DNA of 64,000 nucleotides from Cytobacillus oceanisediminis. GTDB taxonomy: Bacteria > Bacillota > Bacilli > Bacillales > Cytobacillaceae. Shown one piece after another: positions 43,297 through 51,231 of this stretch. Below the pieces are notes generated by a model, which was given only the letters and a program-made list of their open reading frames with translations, searched no databases and was not told the origin of the DNA. The position numbers and the translations under genes were made by a program. Location: the NCBI RefSeq assembly GCF_004366035.1, contig NZ_SOEE01000001.1:1-64000 (forward strand), written 5' to 3'. Position 1 is the first letter of the stretch. Each line of letters begins with the position of its first letter.

Positions 43297-44064
43297 TTAT
43301 TTGCCAATGAACATTTGAGTCCAGTAGTTGCCGTCAGCAACATGGCCTACACCAAGATGCGTGAAGTTTGCATTCATGATGTTTTTACGGTGGCCTTCAC
43401 TATTCATCCAAGCTTGTACAACTTCTTCAGGAGACTGTTGGCCCATAGCAATGTTTTCTCCTGCTGTAGTGTATGAGATACCGAATTGCTTCATCATATC
43501 AAATGGTGAACCGTAAGTTGGGCTGTTATGGTCAAAATATCCTTTAGACTGCATATCACGTGACTTTTCACGAGCAACTTTGCTTAATTCTACATCCAAT
43601 TTAAGTGCAGGCACTCCTGCTTTTGCACGTTCCTGGTTAGTTAATTCAAGTACTTTTTTCTCGTACGCACTTACTTCAGAAGTTGCAGGTGCCGCTTCTT
43701 TTGTCTGCTCAGCAGGTGCTTGCTGCTGTTGTGCAGGTGCCTGCTGCTGTGCTGGAGCCTGTGCTTTCGCAGGCTGCTGTGCTGGAGCCTGTGCTTTCGC
43801 AGGCTGCTGTACTGGTGCTGCAGGCTTCTGAACTTCCTGTTTATTTACTTGAACATTTCCCCAATTAATATTGTAGTTATTAAGGTATTTTTGAAGAATG
43901 CTATTGATTTGTTCCTGGCTTAAGTTACCAGATTGAGAAACTACCATTTTTTTAGCTTGTTCAGGAGTAGGACAATTTGAAGCTGCGTCCGCTTGGTTAG
44001 CTCCTGGTGCTGATACTAGTAATGCTGCTGCCGCTGCTACTGAGTAAATAACTTTCTTATTCAT
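43297..44064 (-). CDS. Secreted CAP-domain (SCP/PR1) protein, YkwD-like
   Basis: The 255-residue exported protein starts MNKKVIYSVAAAAALLVSAPGANQADA with a Sec signal (AxA cleavage near residue 28). A helical linker is followed by a low-complexity Ala/Pro/Gln stretch made of PAKAQAPAQQ-type repeats (about residues 80-125). The CAP domain follows: VLELTNQERAKAGVPALKLD, KVAREKSRDM, FDHNSPTYGSPFDM, GENIAMGQQSPEEVVQAWMNSEGHRKNIM and the end LGVGHVADGNYWTQMF. CAP proteins are secreted in spore-formers (YkwD); function in the wall is unclear. The ATG at 44064 follows GGGAGGATTTATATAC. A 20-codon upstream extension lacks a ribosome binding site. Confidence 0.9.
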   Translation of the reverse strand: MNKKVIYSVAAAAALLVSAPGANQADAASNCPTPEQAKKMVVSQSGNLSQEQINSILQKYLNNYNINWGNVQVNKQEVQKPAAPVQQPAKAQAPAQQPAKAQAPAQQQAPAQQQQAPAEQTKEAAPATSEVSAYEKKVLELTNQERAKAGVPALKLDVELSKVAREKSRDMQSKGYFDHNSPTYGSPFDMMKQFGISYTTAGENIAMGQQSPEEVVQAWMNSEGHRKNIMNANFTHLGVGHVADGNYWTQMFIGK

Positions 44065-44355
44065 GTATATAAATCCTCCCTGTGTTTGTTTTCTTTGTTG
44101 TGTGGTGCTGTGTGACTTGCACAATCATCATATCACAGGGTTTTTCGTAATATTTTTGGACAGATTTAACAAATACCTGAATTCAGGACACCTCAGAGAC
44201 TTTTAATCTAGTTAAATTAGGACTGCAGCTTTTCATGAATCCTTATATTAAAAGGTTTAGGGATATTCATAACTGGGTAATTGAATGATTGGATTTTTTT
44301 CTCTTTAGTGGAAGCCGCTCTGAACAAATACCATTTATATACTAAAACATCACTG

Positions 44356-44384
44356 TTGACAGGTTTTTAGTCTGACATTATTCT
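44356..44384 (+). promoter_or_regulatory. Orphan sigma-A-like promoter in a gene-free region
   Basis: TTGACA, exactly 17 bp, TATTCT, reading away from the CAP gene toward the terminator at 44492-44515. The implied transcript of about 130 nt has no ORF with a ribosome binding site. Confidence 0.4.
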
Positions 44385-44491
44385 TTACTTTTATTACACC
44401 ATTGTAACAAATGTTATAGGTATATGTGCCCTAATTTGGGTATTTATGCCCCCAAAGGAAAAGTTTTTTGAGAATTACACGGTGCCAAAAC

Positions 44492-44516
44492 AAAAAGCAG
44501 CCATTGCTGCTTTTTA
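44492..44516. terminator. Bidirectional terminator
   Basis: AAAAAGCAGC, CATT, GCTGCTTTTT: serves the YtkA-like lipoprotein operon on the minus strand and anything read rightwards from the orphan promoter. Confidence 0.85.
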
Positions 44517-44975
44517 ATGGCTGCTATCATCATTGTCTTCCATATTTTCCTTTTCGGGGCTGACTGATTCTTTTTCAGGTTCACTAGGCTGGCCGATAAC
44601 AAATTCTTTTTTAGGCATATTATGCATCCTTCGTGCAGTTACGTGTGAGTATATATAGTAGGTTCCTTCTTCTTCGAAGGTTTTCTCGAGACGATAAATC
44701 CCGTTTTCAGCGTGTTCAACAAGTATTTTTTCATGTTCTTCCGCATTTGCTCTCCAGATTTCAAACTTTACTTCGTCTGCATCCGTGACCTCTTCTTCCC
44801 CATATGTAACTTTTGCTTCAAAAACTACCGGCTCATTTGCTTTTGCTTTTTCAGGATTAATCGATAATTCGACTTCCAGGAATTGCGGTTCTTCCTCAGC
44901 TGCATTATTATTGCTGCAGGCTGTCAGGCTTACCATGAACATTACTGGGAGCCAAATATTTAGTAGCTTCTTCAT
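44514..44975 (-). CDS. YtkA-like lipoprotein
   Basis: The 153-residue lipoprotein has an N-terminal signal ending SLTAC, consistent with lipidation on the Cys at residue 20. A FixH/YtkA-like beta-sandwich domain follows (VELSINPEKAKANEPVVFEAKVTYGEEEV, NGIYRLEKTFEEEGTYYIYSHVTARRMHNMPKKEF). The tail is acidic. YtkA-type domains occur in copper and cytochrome-oxidase-related exported proteins, so a metal or redox link is possible. It follows the sensor kinase after 16 bp and is probably the last gene of a four-gene operon with a response regulator, a kinase and another lipoprotein. Confidence 0.85.
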   Translation of the reverse strand: MKKLLNIWLPVMFMVSLTACSNNNAAEEEPQFLEVELSINPEKAKANEPVVFEAKVTYGEEEVTDADEVKFEIWRANAEEHEKILVEHAENGIYRLEKTFEEEGTYYIYSHVTARRMHNMPKKEFVIGQPSEPEKESVSPEKENMEDNDDSSH

Positions 44976-44991
44976 ACAAATCTCCTTTATC

Positions 44992-46395
44992 TTACCTTAT
45001 TTCGAACAGCGGCAGCACGATTTTTACCGTCGTACCTTTATTTAATTCACTTAAAACAGTCAGCTCACCCTGATGGAGCTTAACAAGCTTTTCTGCAATC
45101 GCAAGACCAAGTCCTGTACCGCCATCTGACCTCGTTCTGCCCTTATTCACTCTATAAAACCTGTGTTTAATCTTGCTTAAATGTTCTTCAGAAATTCCAA
45201 TTCCTGTATCCTCTATTTCAATCACGCATTTATCTTTCTCTTGAGATAAAAGGATTCTGATTCTGCCTTCTCCTGTATACCGAATAGAATTGTCCATAAT
45301 ATTTTGGATGATCTGCTCAATTCTGCCTTCATCCCCGTTGATGATTACTTCAGGATCCAGGCGGTATTGTAAATCCAAATTCTTTTCGCGGAGGATAGGC
45401 TTGTATTTTTCAATAGCATCCTCAATAAGCTGTCCCAAAGGCAGGGGCATTTTTTCGAGTTTGTATTCGTCAGATTCAAGCTTAGATAAATCAAGCAGGT
45501 CTCCCACCAAACGTTCCATCCTTTTTGACTCTCTAATTATCAGCTGCAAATATTTTTGCCTGTCCTCCTCAGATTCTGCCATCTCGGAAATGAGTGCTTC
45601 ACTGTAGCCCTTTACATAGCTAATGGGGGTTCTTAACTCATGCGATACGTTTGCCAGAAAATCCTTTTTCTTTTCGTCTTCTTTTTGTATAGACGAGGAC
45701 ATATGATTAAATGCACTTGCCAGCTGGCCAATTTCGTCCTTCGAATCAATGTTTAAATGAATATCATAGTACCCCTTTGAAACATGGTCAGCTGCATCCT
45801 TCATATCCAATAGGGGCTTTGTCAGTTTTTTAACCAGCATGGTACCTAAAATGATGCTGATAACCGTAAAAATCAACGCGGCAGCAAACCATAGATACGC
45901 AAAATCCTGGGTAATCTCTGAAATTTTTGCCAGGGGAACATATAAATATATTATGCCCTGCAGCCGATTATCATCAAGAAGCGGAATAATGACACCCATA
46001 ATCTTTCGGTCAAACCTTTTTTCATAGCCCAATTTTTCAACTGCACTGCCTTTTAGCAGCTCTTCGCGTTCTTCTTCACCAATTAGAGTCTGATAGTCAA
46101 TTTCAAAAGGCAGACAGGCACTAAGCTCTCTAGGATTACTGACAATAAAAACCTCTGTTTCTGCTTTTGAATTATACCAATCGATTTTTTCCCTGAGATC
46201 CTCTGTCAAAGGGCCCCCCTTGTATTCTGAAGACAAACTCCTCCCTTCAGTAAGCAGGGATTCCCTTACATTTTCCACATAAATTTTTTCATAAAATAAA
46301 TAAGATAGAAAGTAGGAATATAAGATCGTAATGATAATCGCGGCTGTCACAGTCAGCCACATTTTTTTTGCCAGGCTATTGGTCAGGAATTTCAT
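44992..46395 (-). CDS. Sensor histidine kinase
   Basis: The 467-residue kinase has two membrane helices flanking an extracytoplasmic sensor of about 120 residues (roughly residues 40-163), a HAMP linker, and the dimerisation/phosphoacceptor box FLANVSHELRTPISYVKG (His252). Catalytic boxes are N (IIQNIMDNSIRYT), G1 (EIEDTGIGI) and G2 (GGTGLGLAIAEKL). It pairs with the adjacent OmpR-type regulator, whose stop overlaps this start (ATGA). The signal is unknown. The context, between an OmpR regulator and two exported lipoproteins, suggests envelope stress or metal sensing. Confidence 0.93.
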   Translation of the reverse strand: MKFLTNSLAKKMWLTVTAAIIITILYSYFLSYLFYEKIYVENVRESLLTEGRSLSSEYKGGPLTEDLREKIDWYNSKAETEVFIVSNPRELSACLPFEIDYQTLIGEEEREELLKGSAVEKLGYEKRFDRKIMGVIIPLLDDNRLQGIIYLYVPLAKISEITQDFAYLWFAAALIFTVISIILGTMLVKKLTKPLLDMKDAADHVSKGYYDIHLNIDSKDEIGQLASAFNHMSSSIQKEDEKKKDFLANVSHELRTPISYVKGYSEALISEMAESEEDRQKYLQLIIRESKRMERLVGDLLDLSKLESDEYKLEKMPLPLGQLIEDAIEKYKPILREKNLDLQYRLDPEVIINGDEGRIEQIIQNIMDNSIRYTGEGRIRILLSQEKDKCVIEIEDTGIGISEEHLSKIKHRFYRVNKGRTRSDGGTGLGLAIAEKLVKLHQGELTVLSELNKGTTVKIVLPLFEIR

Positions 46396-47066
46396 TCACT
46401 TGGCACCTCGAATTTATAGCCTACTCCCCAGACTGTTTGGATATAGTCCCCAACCCCCAGCTTCATTCTCAGCGTTTTTATATGAGTATCCACTGTTCTT
46501 AAACTTCCTGTATAATCGATGCCCCATATATATTCAAGCAGCTGCTCCCTGCTTAATGCCTGGTTTTTATGTTCAATAAAAAATAGAAGCAATTCATATT
46601 CTTTAAGAGTAAGCGTGACCTGCTTCCCCGCAACTGAGACTTTCCTTGCTTTTTTGTCAATTGTGATCTTTCCAACTTGTATAGAATCCATGTCACTTTT
46701 TAATCCGCCCGTTCTTCGGAGAACAGCATTCATTCTGGCAATAAGTTCTCCAGGACTGAACGGTTTGACAATATAGTCATCCCCTCCTAACTGCAGGGCT
46801 TTCACCTTATCCCATTCCTCTCCCTTGGCAGAGAGAAATATAATTGGCACATTTGATTTTTCCCTGATTCGAGAACATACTTCAAATCCATCTTCACCCG
46901 GCATCATTATATCCAGAATAACTAAGTCCATCACATTATTTTCAAGTATGCCATATGCTTCAAAGCCGCTTTCTGCTGAAAAGCATGTAAATCCTGAATT
47001 CCCCAGGTACATTTCAATCAGATGCCTCATATCTGCTTCATCATCTATTATCAGGATATTCAGCAT
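46392..47066 (-). CDS. OmpR-family response regulator
   Basis: The 224-residue regulator has a receiver domain with DDEAD, phosphoacceptor Asp52 in LVILDIMMPGEDG, FLSAKGEE and the Lys in DYIVKPFSPGEL. A winged-helix OmpR domain follows (LTLKEYELLLFFIEHKNQALSRE, RTVDTHIKTLRMKLG, IQTVWGVGYKFE). It is followed by its kinase with a four-base overlap and preceded by a beta-propeller lipoprotein with a one-base gap. Direct repeats upstream of the lipoprotein gene may be its binding sites. Confidence 0.95.
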   Translation of the reverse strand: MLNILIIDDEADMRHLIEMYLGNSGFTCFSAESGFEAYGILENNVMDLVILDIMMPGEDGFEVCSRIREKSNVPIIFLSAKGEEWDKVKALQLGGDDYIVKPFSPGELIARMNAVLRRTGGLKSDMDSIQVGKITIDKKARKVSVAGKQVTLTLKEYELLLFFIEHKNQALSREQLLEYIWGIDYTGSLRTVDTHIKTLRMKLGVGDYIQTVWGVGYKFEVPSE

Positions 47067-47067
47067 G

Positions 47068-48048
47068 TCATTTCACACTCTCCCTAATGACTATTTTAAA
47101 AGGGCCCTCTCCAACCTTAATATTTTTAAGCGTTTTTAAATTTTTTGGCTCTAGTATATGTAAATCATTGCTGTCATAACCGGCGACCAAAAGCATATCA
47201 TTTGCAAAAGCCATTTCAAAGGGATTTGCTGCAACTGAGACAGTGGCAGCTTCTTCCCCTGATTCATTAATTTTATATAACATATTTGAACCATGGCTTA
47301 AGACATATACATGATTTTCTTGTCCAAGAAAATTAATCGGCATCGAAGGAGCCTGAATTCTCTTCTTTAACTCCCCTGTTTCAGTATCATACACATGGAT
47401 ATTCTGTTCAATTTCAACACCTTCTCCATGTCCGCCAATCCAGATTTCACCGCTTTTCTCATTAAGCCAGGCACCGGCTGCTAAAGGATGGATTGTAAAT
47501 TCCCCGCTTTTTTCTTTTGACTCAAGATCGATAATTCCCAGTTTCTCATGGTTAAAGCTTAGGACAAATAACTTTTTCTCTGCAGAGGATTCAAGGAGGG
47601 TAAGCGGATCTCTTTCGGTCTCGACCTGTTTTTCCTCCTCTCCATTTAAATTAAAGAACCTTATTTTGTTCAAGTTTTGATCTGCAAAAGCTATTTCATT
47701 TGTTTCAAGCAGGATGCCGTTGACAATACCTTCTCCTGTCTCCCAGCTATCAATCAGTTTTCCTTCCTTTAAGGAATATTGATCTGCCGTCTCCAGCTGT
47801 TTTCCATAAAGAAGTATGGAATCATTGTCCGGGAAAATCAAAGCCCCTGTATAAGGTTTTTCCATAATCCACTCTGCCGCCAGCTCCTTCTTAGTCAAGT
47901 CTACAAAGGATATGGTCATATCCTTGATATTCACTGTAGCAGCAAAAGTTATATCTTCTGGAATTGCAGGCTGGCTCTTTTCTGAGCAGGAAGTAAGAAT
48001 GGCTGCTATTATCAATAATAAGAAAAACCAATATTTATTTTTTGACAT
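47068..48048 (-). CDS. Beta-propeller lipoprotein
   Basis: The 326-residue lipoprotein begins MSKNKYWFFLLLIIAAILTSC, with a lipobox ILTSC and lipidation on Cys21. The mature part is a string of YVTN/WD-like repeats, each with a strand pair and spaced G/N-rich turns (FPDNDSILLYGKQLETADQY, SSAEKKLFVLSFNHEKLGIIDLESKEKSGE, NHVYVLSHGSNMLYKINESG, NDMLLVAGYDSNDLHILEPKNLKTL). It resembles YncE-type propellers. First gene of the operon, before the response regulator. It may be the target or a sensor accessory for the kinase. ATG behind AAGGAGAAATGGT. Confidence 0.85.
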   Translation of the reverse strand: MSKNKYWFFLLLIIAAILTSCSEKSQPAIPEDITFAATVNIKDMTISFVDLTKKELAAEWIMEKPYTGALIFPDNDSILLYGKQLETADQYSLKEGKLIDSWETGEGIVNGILLETNEIAFADQNLNKIRFFNLNGEEEKQVETERDPLTLLESSAEKKLFVLSFNHEKLGIIDLESKEKSGEFTIHPLAAGAWLNEKSGEIWIGGHGEGVEIEQNIHVYDTETGELKKRIQAPSMPINFLGQENHVYVLSHGSNMLYKINESGEEAATVSVAANPFEMAFANDMLLVAGYDSNDLHILEPKNLKTLKNIKVGEGPFKIVIRESVK

Positions 48049-48067
48049 ACCATTTCTCCTTATGACT

Positions 48068-48089
48068 ATCTTACCTTCATCTTACCTTA
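48068..48089 (-). promoter_or_regulatory. Direct repeats, possible response-regulator sites
   Basis: ATCTTACCTTC and ATCTTACCTTA lie head to tail with an 11-bp period, one helical turn, just upstream of the lipoprotein-TCS operon. OmpR-type regulators bind such spaced direct repeats. The same unit (ATCTTACCTTA) occurs once at 44989-44999, before the YtkA-like gene. The sequence also forms part of the Shine-Dalgarno-rich region, so regulation is an inference. Confidence 0.4.
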
Positions 48090-48145
48090 ATATTGTGTGA
48101 TAAATGTGAAAGGATCTTGAAACCTAAAGAAAACCTGCTGAATTC

Positions 48146-48178
48146 AAAAAAAATAGGAAGCTTTACCCTTCCTATTTC
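48146..48178 (-). terminator. Intrinsic terminator
   Basis: Minus-strand AAATAGGAAG, GGTAAAG, CTTCCTATTT, then TTTTTGAATTC. It overlaps the 3' end of the gene at 48172. Confidence 0.85.
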
Positions 48179-48438
48179 AAACATTCACATTCATTGATAT
48201 GCATTTGGATAAGTGCGTTTTTTGATGTTTCATTCAAGTCTGACTGTGTAATTCTCTTAACCGCAAGGTAGAATTTTTCATAGATTGTCTTACGGACTCT
48301 AGGATGGGAATTTTCATCCTTTAATTCCCTGGAGATTGCTTCCTTCAATATCATTTCAGCATTATGATCCTCTTCGAGTTTCCGGTTATTCCAAAGCTTC
48401 CGGTATTCATTCAGAAGCTTTTCATAGTCTGGACTCAT
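48172..48438 (-). CDS. Small hypothetical protein
   Basis: From the ATG at 48438 the product has 88 residues, is charged and mostly helical (LLNEYRKLWNNRKLEEDHNAEMILKEAISRELKD). It ends in a small Cys pair (HINECECLK). A GTG three codons upstream is possible, but GGAAGGG lies only two bases before it, so the ATG is preferred. Function unknown; no family recognised. Confidence 0.65.
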   Translation of the reverse strand: MSPDYEKLLNEYRKLWNNRKLEEDHNAEMILKEAISRELKDENSHPRVRKTIYEKFYLAVKRITQSDLNETSKNALIQMHINECECLK

Positions 48439-48553
48439 TACTGCCACATCCCTTCCAAAACAGGAACCATTATATTTCCTTAAATGTATTTTTACATAAA
48501 TAATTTTATAAATGCAAAAAATATAGCTAATATGCCAGAAAGGAGAATGATTA

Positions 48554-48796
48554 ATGAATTCACCTTATCGGTGTCCAAACTGTAAAACCAACAGAAGCCG
48601 ATTCAATATTATTCAGCAGGTGCCTCAATCCATTAAAATGGATCCCCAGACAGGGAATGTATTGGAAGAGTACAGCAGTGAACAGCTGTCCCCCTTTCAT
48701 ATGCCTTATAAAGGCCCCGACAAGAGGGTACAGTGTGCTGCATGCGGACTTGTGGAAGACGAACGCACATTCATCAAATTTGGCGAAAAACAGTAG
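48554..48796 (+). CDS. Small zinc-ribbon protein
   Basis: The 80-residue protein has CPNCKTNRSRF near the N-terminus and CAACGLVEDE near the C-terminus, two CxxC knuckles about 50 residues apart, a classical single zinc-ribbon fold. The intervening segment is polar. ATG behind AGAAAGGAGAATGATTA. It converges with a secreted protein gene and shares its terminator. The family is common in Bacillus, but the function is unknown. DNA or RNA binding is possible. Confidence 0.82.
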   Translation: MNSPYRCPNCKTNRSRFNIIQQVPQSIKMDPQTGNVLEEYSSEQLSPFHMPYKGPDKRVQCAACGLVEDERTFIKFGEKQ

Positions 48797-48808
48797 TCTT
48801 GCTGAAAA

Positions 48809-48848
48809 CGAATAAAAGCTTGAGATTTTATTCTCAAGCTTTTATTCG
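48809..48848. terminator. Perfect long bidirectional terminator
   Basis: CGAATAAAAGCTTGAGA and its exact 17-base complement flank TTTTAT. The hairpin sits in the convergent gap and covers the last codons of the minus-strand gene. Confidence 0.88.
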
Positions 48849-49675
48849 TTCACTAACTTATTCTCCTTAAAGAATCTTTTATTGTCCACTTTCCATGGGT
48901 CAGCCTGTGAATAGCGCACAAGATAGATGCTGCCCCTAAAATGCAGTCTGCCGCGGTTCTTTATAAACCAGTCTACTTCTACCGGCACTTCCAGGCTCAG
49001 CTCGCCTGTCAAATCCTCAGCAGGAAAAACAGGCATCGCACTCAGCCGTACATTTTCTATGATGGGCAGGATTTGATTCCATGGCAAGGGCTGAAGGGAA
49101 ATGGGCTGTACGATCTTGGAATCCTGCTGTTTTAATCCAGCCATGAATGCACTGATCACTTCATATGGATTTGCTTTATAGAGATATCCATCAAGTTTTC
49201 CTGCTGCTTTTAATATCATCAGCTTGTGTGATAAATCCATGTAATTGGTACGGTGGGTGGTACTGCCATAAAAATGAATACAGAAGTGGCCGGGAAAGTT
49301 GTTTTTCAGTGCACCGCCTCCATGGGGCATTCCATGCATAGAAGCGGCAATCCACTGATTGCCATTAATAACAATGATTGCTCGCCTCTTCCAGCTCCAT
49401 TTTCCTCCATAAATGCTTTTCATTACTTTTGTTTCTTTTGCGTCTAAGGGCTGTACATCTGCATGATGGCTGCCGGCTCGTCTTTGAACTTTAAACTTCT
49501 TGCCTGTTTCAACATCCAGGACAGTAAATTTACTGTATTTAGGCAATATCCCATTTACTTCTTCCCAAGGGATCATCTCAATTTGCCAGCTTATCCCCTC
49601 TTCCGCTGCAGCAGTGTGTATGGCTCCTGCAGCAAAAAGAACAATAAAAATAATGATTGCGTGTATTGTTTTCAT
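48842..49675 (-). CDS. Conserved secreted protein with HADV/HGMPHG motifs
   Basis: From the ATG at 49675 the product has 277 residues, with a Sec signal (MKTIHAIIIFIVLFAAGAI...AAAEEG). A conserved domain follows: FKVQRRAGSHHADVQPLDAKETKVMKSIYGGKWSWKRRAIIVI, then ASMHGMPHGGGALKNNFPGHFCIHFYGSTTHR. The His and Cys spacing resembles a hydrolase or L,D-transpeptidase-like catalytic region, but no established family was recalled with confidence. Such proteins are known in spore-formers as exported proteins of unknown function. A GTG three codons upstream is a weaker start. Confidence 0.75.
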   Translation of the reverse strand: MKTIHAIIIFIVLFAAGAIHTAAAEEGISWQIEMIPWEEVNGILPKYSKFTVLDVETGKKFKVQRRAGSHHADVQPLDAKETKVMKSIYGGKWSWKRRAIIVINGNQWIAASMHGMPHGGGALKNNFPGHFCIHFYGSTTHRTNYMDLSHKLMILKAAGKLDGYLYKANPYEVISAFMAGLKQQDSKIVQPISLQPLPWNQILPIIENVRLSAMPVFPAEDLTGELSLEVPVEVDWFIKNRGRLHFRGSIYLVRYSQADPWKVDNKRFFKENKLVNE

Positions 49676-49765
49676 AAGTTCCACTCATTTTTTATGTTTT
49701 TTCGGTTCAGCATTATATATTGAGTTTCCCAAAAACAGGTTTTTTTCATTCATATGAAGAAATAA

Positions 49766-49797
49766 AAAAATCGCACAATTAGAGTACGATTTTTCTT
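49766..49797 (-). terminator. Intrinsic terminator of the COG0523 operon
   Basis: Minus-strand AAATCGTAC, TCTAATT, GTGCGATTT, then TTTTATTTC. Confidence 0.75.
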
Positions 49798-49801
49798 ATC
49801 T

Positions 49802-50722
49802 TTAATTAATACCTTCTAAGGCATTTAATCTTTTCTTCATATCTTCCCAGTCAAGATTTTCTCCTATAAATACCATATTCAAGGGCAAATTCATGTTTTC
49901 CTGCATATACAGCGGCATTCCATAAGAATACTGAAACAGCAGCGGATACTGTGATGAATTCAGTTTCAAATATCCTTTTATTCTGTAAACAGTATCAGGG
50001 AGGCCTCGTAGAAAGTCCTCAAATTCAGACTGATTTACAGGTTTTTGAAACTGATAAACAAAAGTGCTCAGGCTTAGGTCAGAAAAAACATGTGAGATGG
50101 AAGCCGGGCTCTTTTTCCCGGAAGTCATACCTCTCACCTGCTTCACAGCGATCTTTGAGTACGATGTTAAGATGCTGAAAGCATGGCTATTTAGCCCCTG
50201 TACCTCCATTGTAAGCCTGGCCTGTTCCGCTTCTGTAAGATCATCTGCTTTATTTAAAATAATTAAATCCGCATGCCTCACCTGCTCAATTAATAGCTGC
50301 TGAATCTGCGGGCTTAACAGCTTTCGATTAAGCCACCTTGGACCATCAACAACTGAAAGAATTCCTTTTACCAGCATTCGATCTGCAAAGAGCGGGGAAA
50401 GGATGCTATCCAGAACTTCTATGGGATGAGCAGCGCCTGTTGTTTCAATATAGATCGCTTCCGGCTTATCAACCATCAATAATTCCTGAAGCTGAGCTTC
50501 CAGCTTATCTGAGATTGTACAGCATATGCATCCATCAAGCAGCTCCTTTAATGGTACATCTTCATCGACCACGTCCGAGTCAATTGATACTTTCCCCAGC
50601 TCGTTCATCATGACTGCCACTTTCCTGCCTTGCTTTTTTTCATCCTGGAGCAGCTGCTTAAGAAGTGTAGTCTTCCCGCTCCCAAGAAAGCCTGATAATA
50701 TATATATTTCTGTTTTATTCAT
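49802..50722 (-). CDS. COG0523-type metal-chaperone GTPase (CobW/ZNG1-like)
   Basis: The 306-residue protein starts MNKTEIYILSGFLGSGKTTLLKQL, with the P-loop GSGKT (14-18) and the family CxCC motif ELLDGCICCTI (about 65-70), which binds zinc. Other features: IYIETTGAAHPIEVL, LNKADDLTEAEQARL. The C-terminal CobW_C domain (FVYQFQKPVNQSEFEDFLRGLP...) is present. Such GTPases deliver zinc or cobalt to client enzymes and are often Zur-regulated. The ATG at 50722 follows AAGAAGGGGAAAAAT. The upstream gene overlaps its start by 8 bases, implying translational coupling. Confidence 0.93.
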   Translation of the reverse strand: MNKTEIYILSGFLGSGKTTLLKQLLQDEKKQGRKVAVMMNELGKVSIDSDVVDEDVPLKELLDGCICCTISDKLEAQLQELLMVDKPEAIYIETTGAAHPIEVLDSILSPLFADRMLVKGILSVVDGPRWLNRKLLSPQIQQLLIEQVRHADLIILNKADDLTEAEQARLTMEVQGLNSHAFSILTSYSKIAVKQVRGMTSGKKSPASISHVFSDLSLSTFVYQFQKPVNQSEFEDFLRGLPDTVYRIKGYLKLNSSQYPLLFQYSYGMPLYMQENMNLPLNMVFIGENLDWEDMKKRLNALEGIN

Positions 50723-51116
50723 ATTTTTCCCCTTCTTCACGGTCTGCAAGCATTTCTTCAATCATAATCATCATTTTCTTCTCTATTGAATCAATATCCA
50801 GATTTGTTAAGTAACCCACGGAATGAAACATTTCCTGTTTGCATTTCCAGATGGGAATATATGCATTTGGAAAAAAATCATCTTCCGTTTCAATTCCCAA
50901 TTCCAAAATGGACTCATAGTCAACTTTAAATACATCATTTTCTGATGCACCTCGGCCTTTAATGGTTCTGATCAGGTCCACTACCAGATTTTCCCCGCCG
51001 GTTTGAAAGTCTGTTTTATAGTTATTAAGAAGTTTTTCAGCAAGCTTTTCACACTTTTGTTCTATAACTGATATTTGATTGCGGGTCTGCTCATTAAGTT
51101 CCACTATCTGCTTCAA
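50715..51116 (-). CDS. Hypothetical protein coupled to the COG0523 GTPase
   Basis: The 133-residue soluble protein, rich in Glu and Lys, has a long N-terminal helix (LNEQTRNQISVIEQKCEKLAEKLLNNYKTDF) and a C-terminal helix (SIEKKMMIMIEEMLADREE). TTG start behind AAAGAGGTGATCC. It overlaps the GTPase gene by 8 bases, and GTPase translation may depend on it. No cysteine cluster typical of a metalloenzyme is visible, though it has a few Cys. Not recognised; possibly a client or partner of the chaperone. Confidence 0.7.
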   Translation of the reverse strand: MKQIVELNEQTRNQISVIEQKCEKLAEKLLNNYKTDFQTGGENLVVDLIRTIKGRGASENDVFKVDYESILELGIETEDDFFPNAYIPIWKCKQEMFHSVGYLTNLDIDSIEKKMMIMIEEMLADREEGEKYE

Positions 51117-51231
51117 AGGATCACCTCTTTATAGCTATCCTGTCTAATGACACATTGTATATGATTTTATCAGTCCATACAAACCATAAGCCATATTTGC
51201 TATAATCTCTAATAAGGATGGTGGAGTTAAT

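Noticed and set aside
43752..43812. Tandem 30-bp repeats as possible CRISPR or VNTR
   Set aside because: Only two units, in frame, encoding the PAKAQAPAQQ linker. They are coding repeats.
43580..43923. Cys/Ala- and Leu-rich plus-strand ORFs
   Set aside because: Antisense to the Ala/Pro/Gln repeat region of the CAP gene.
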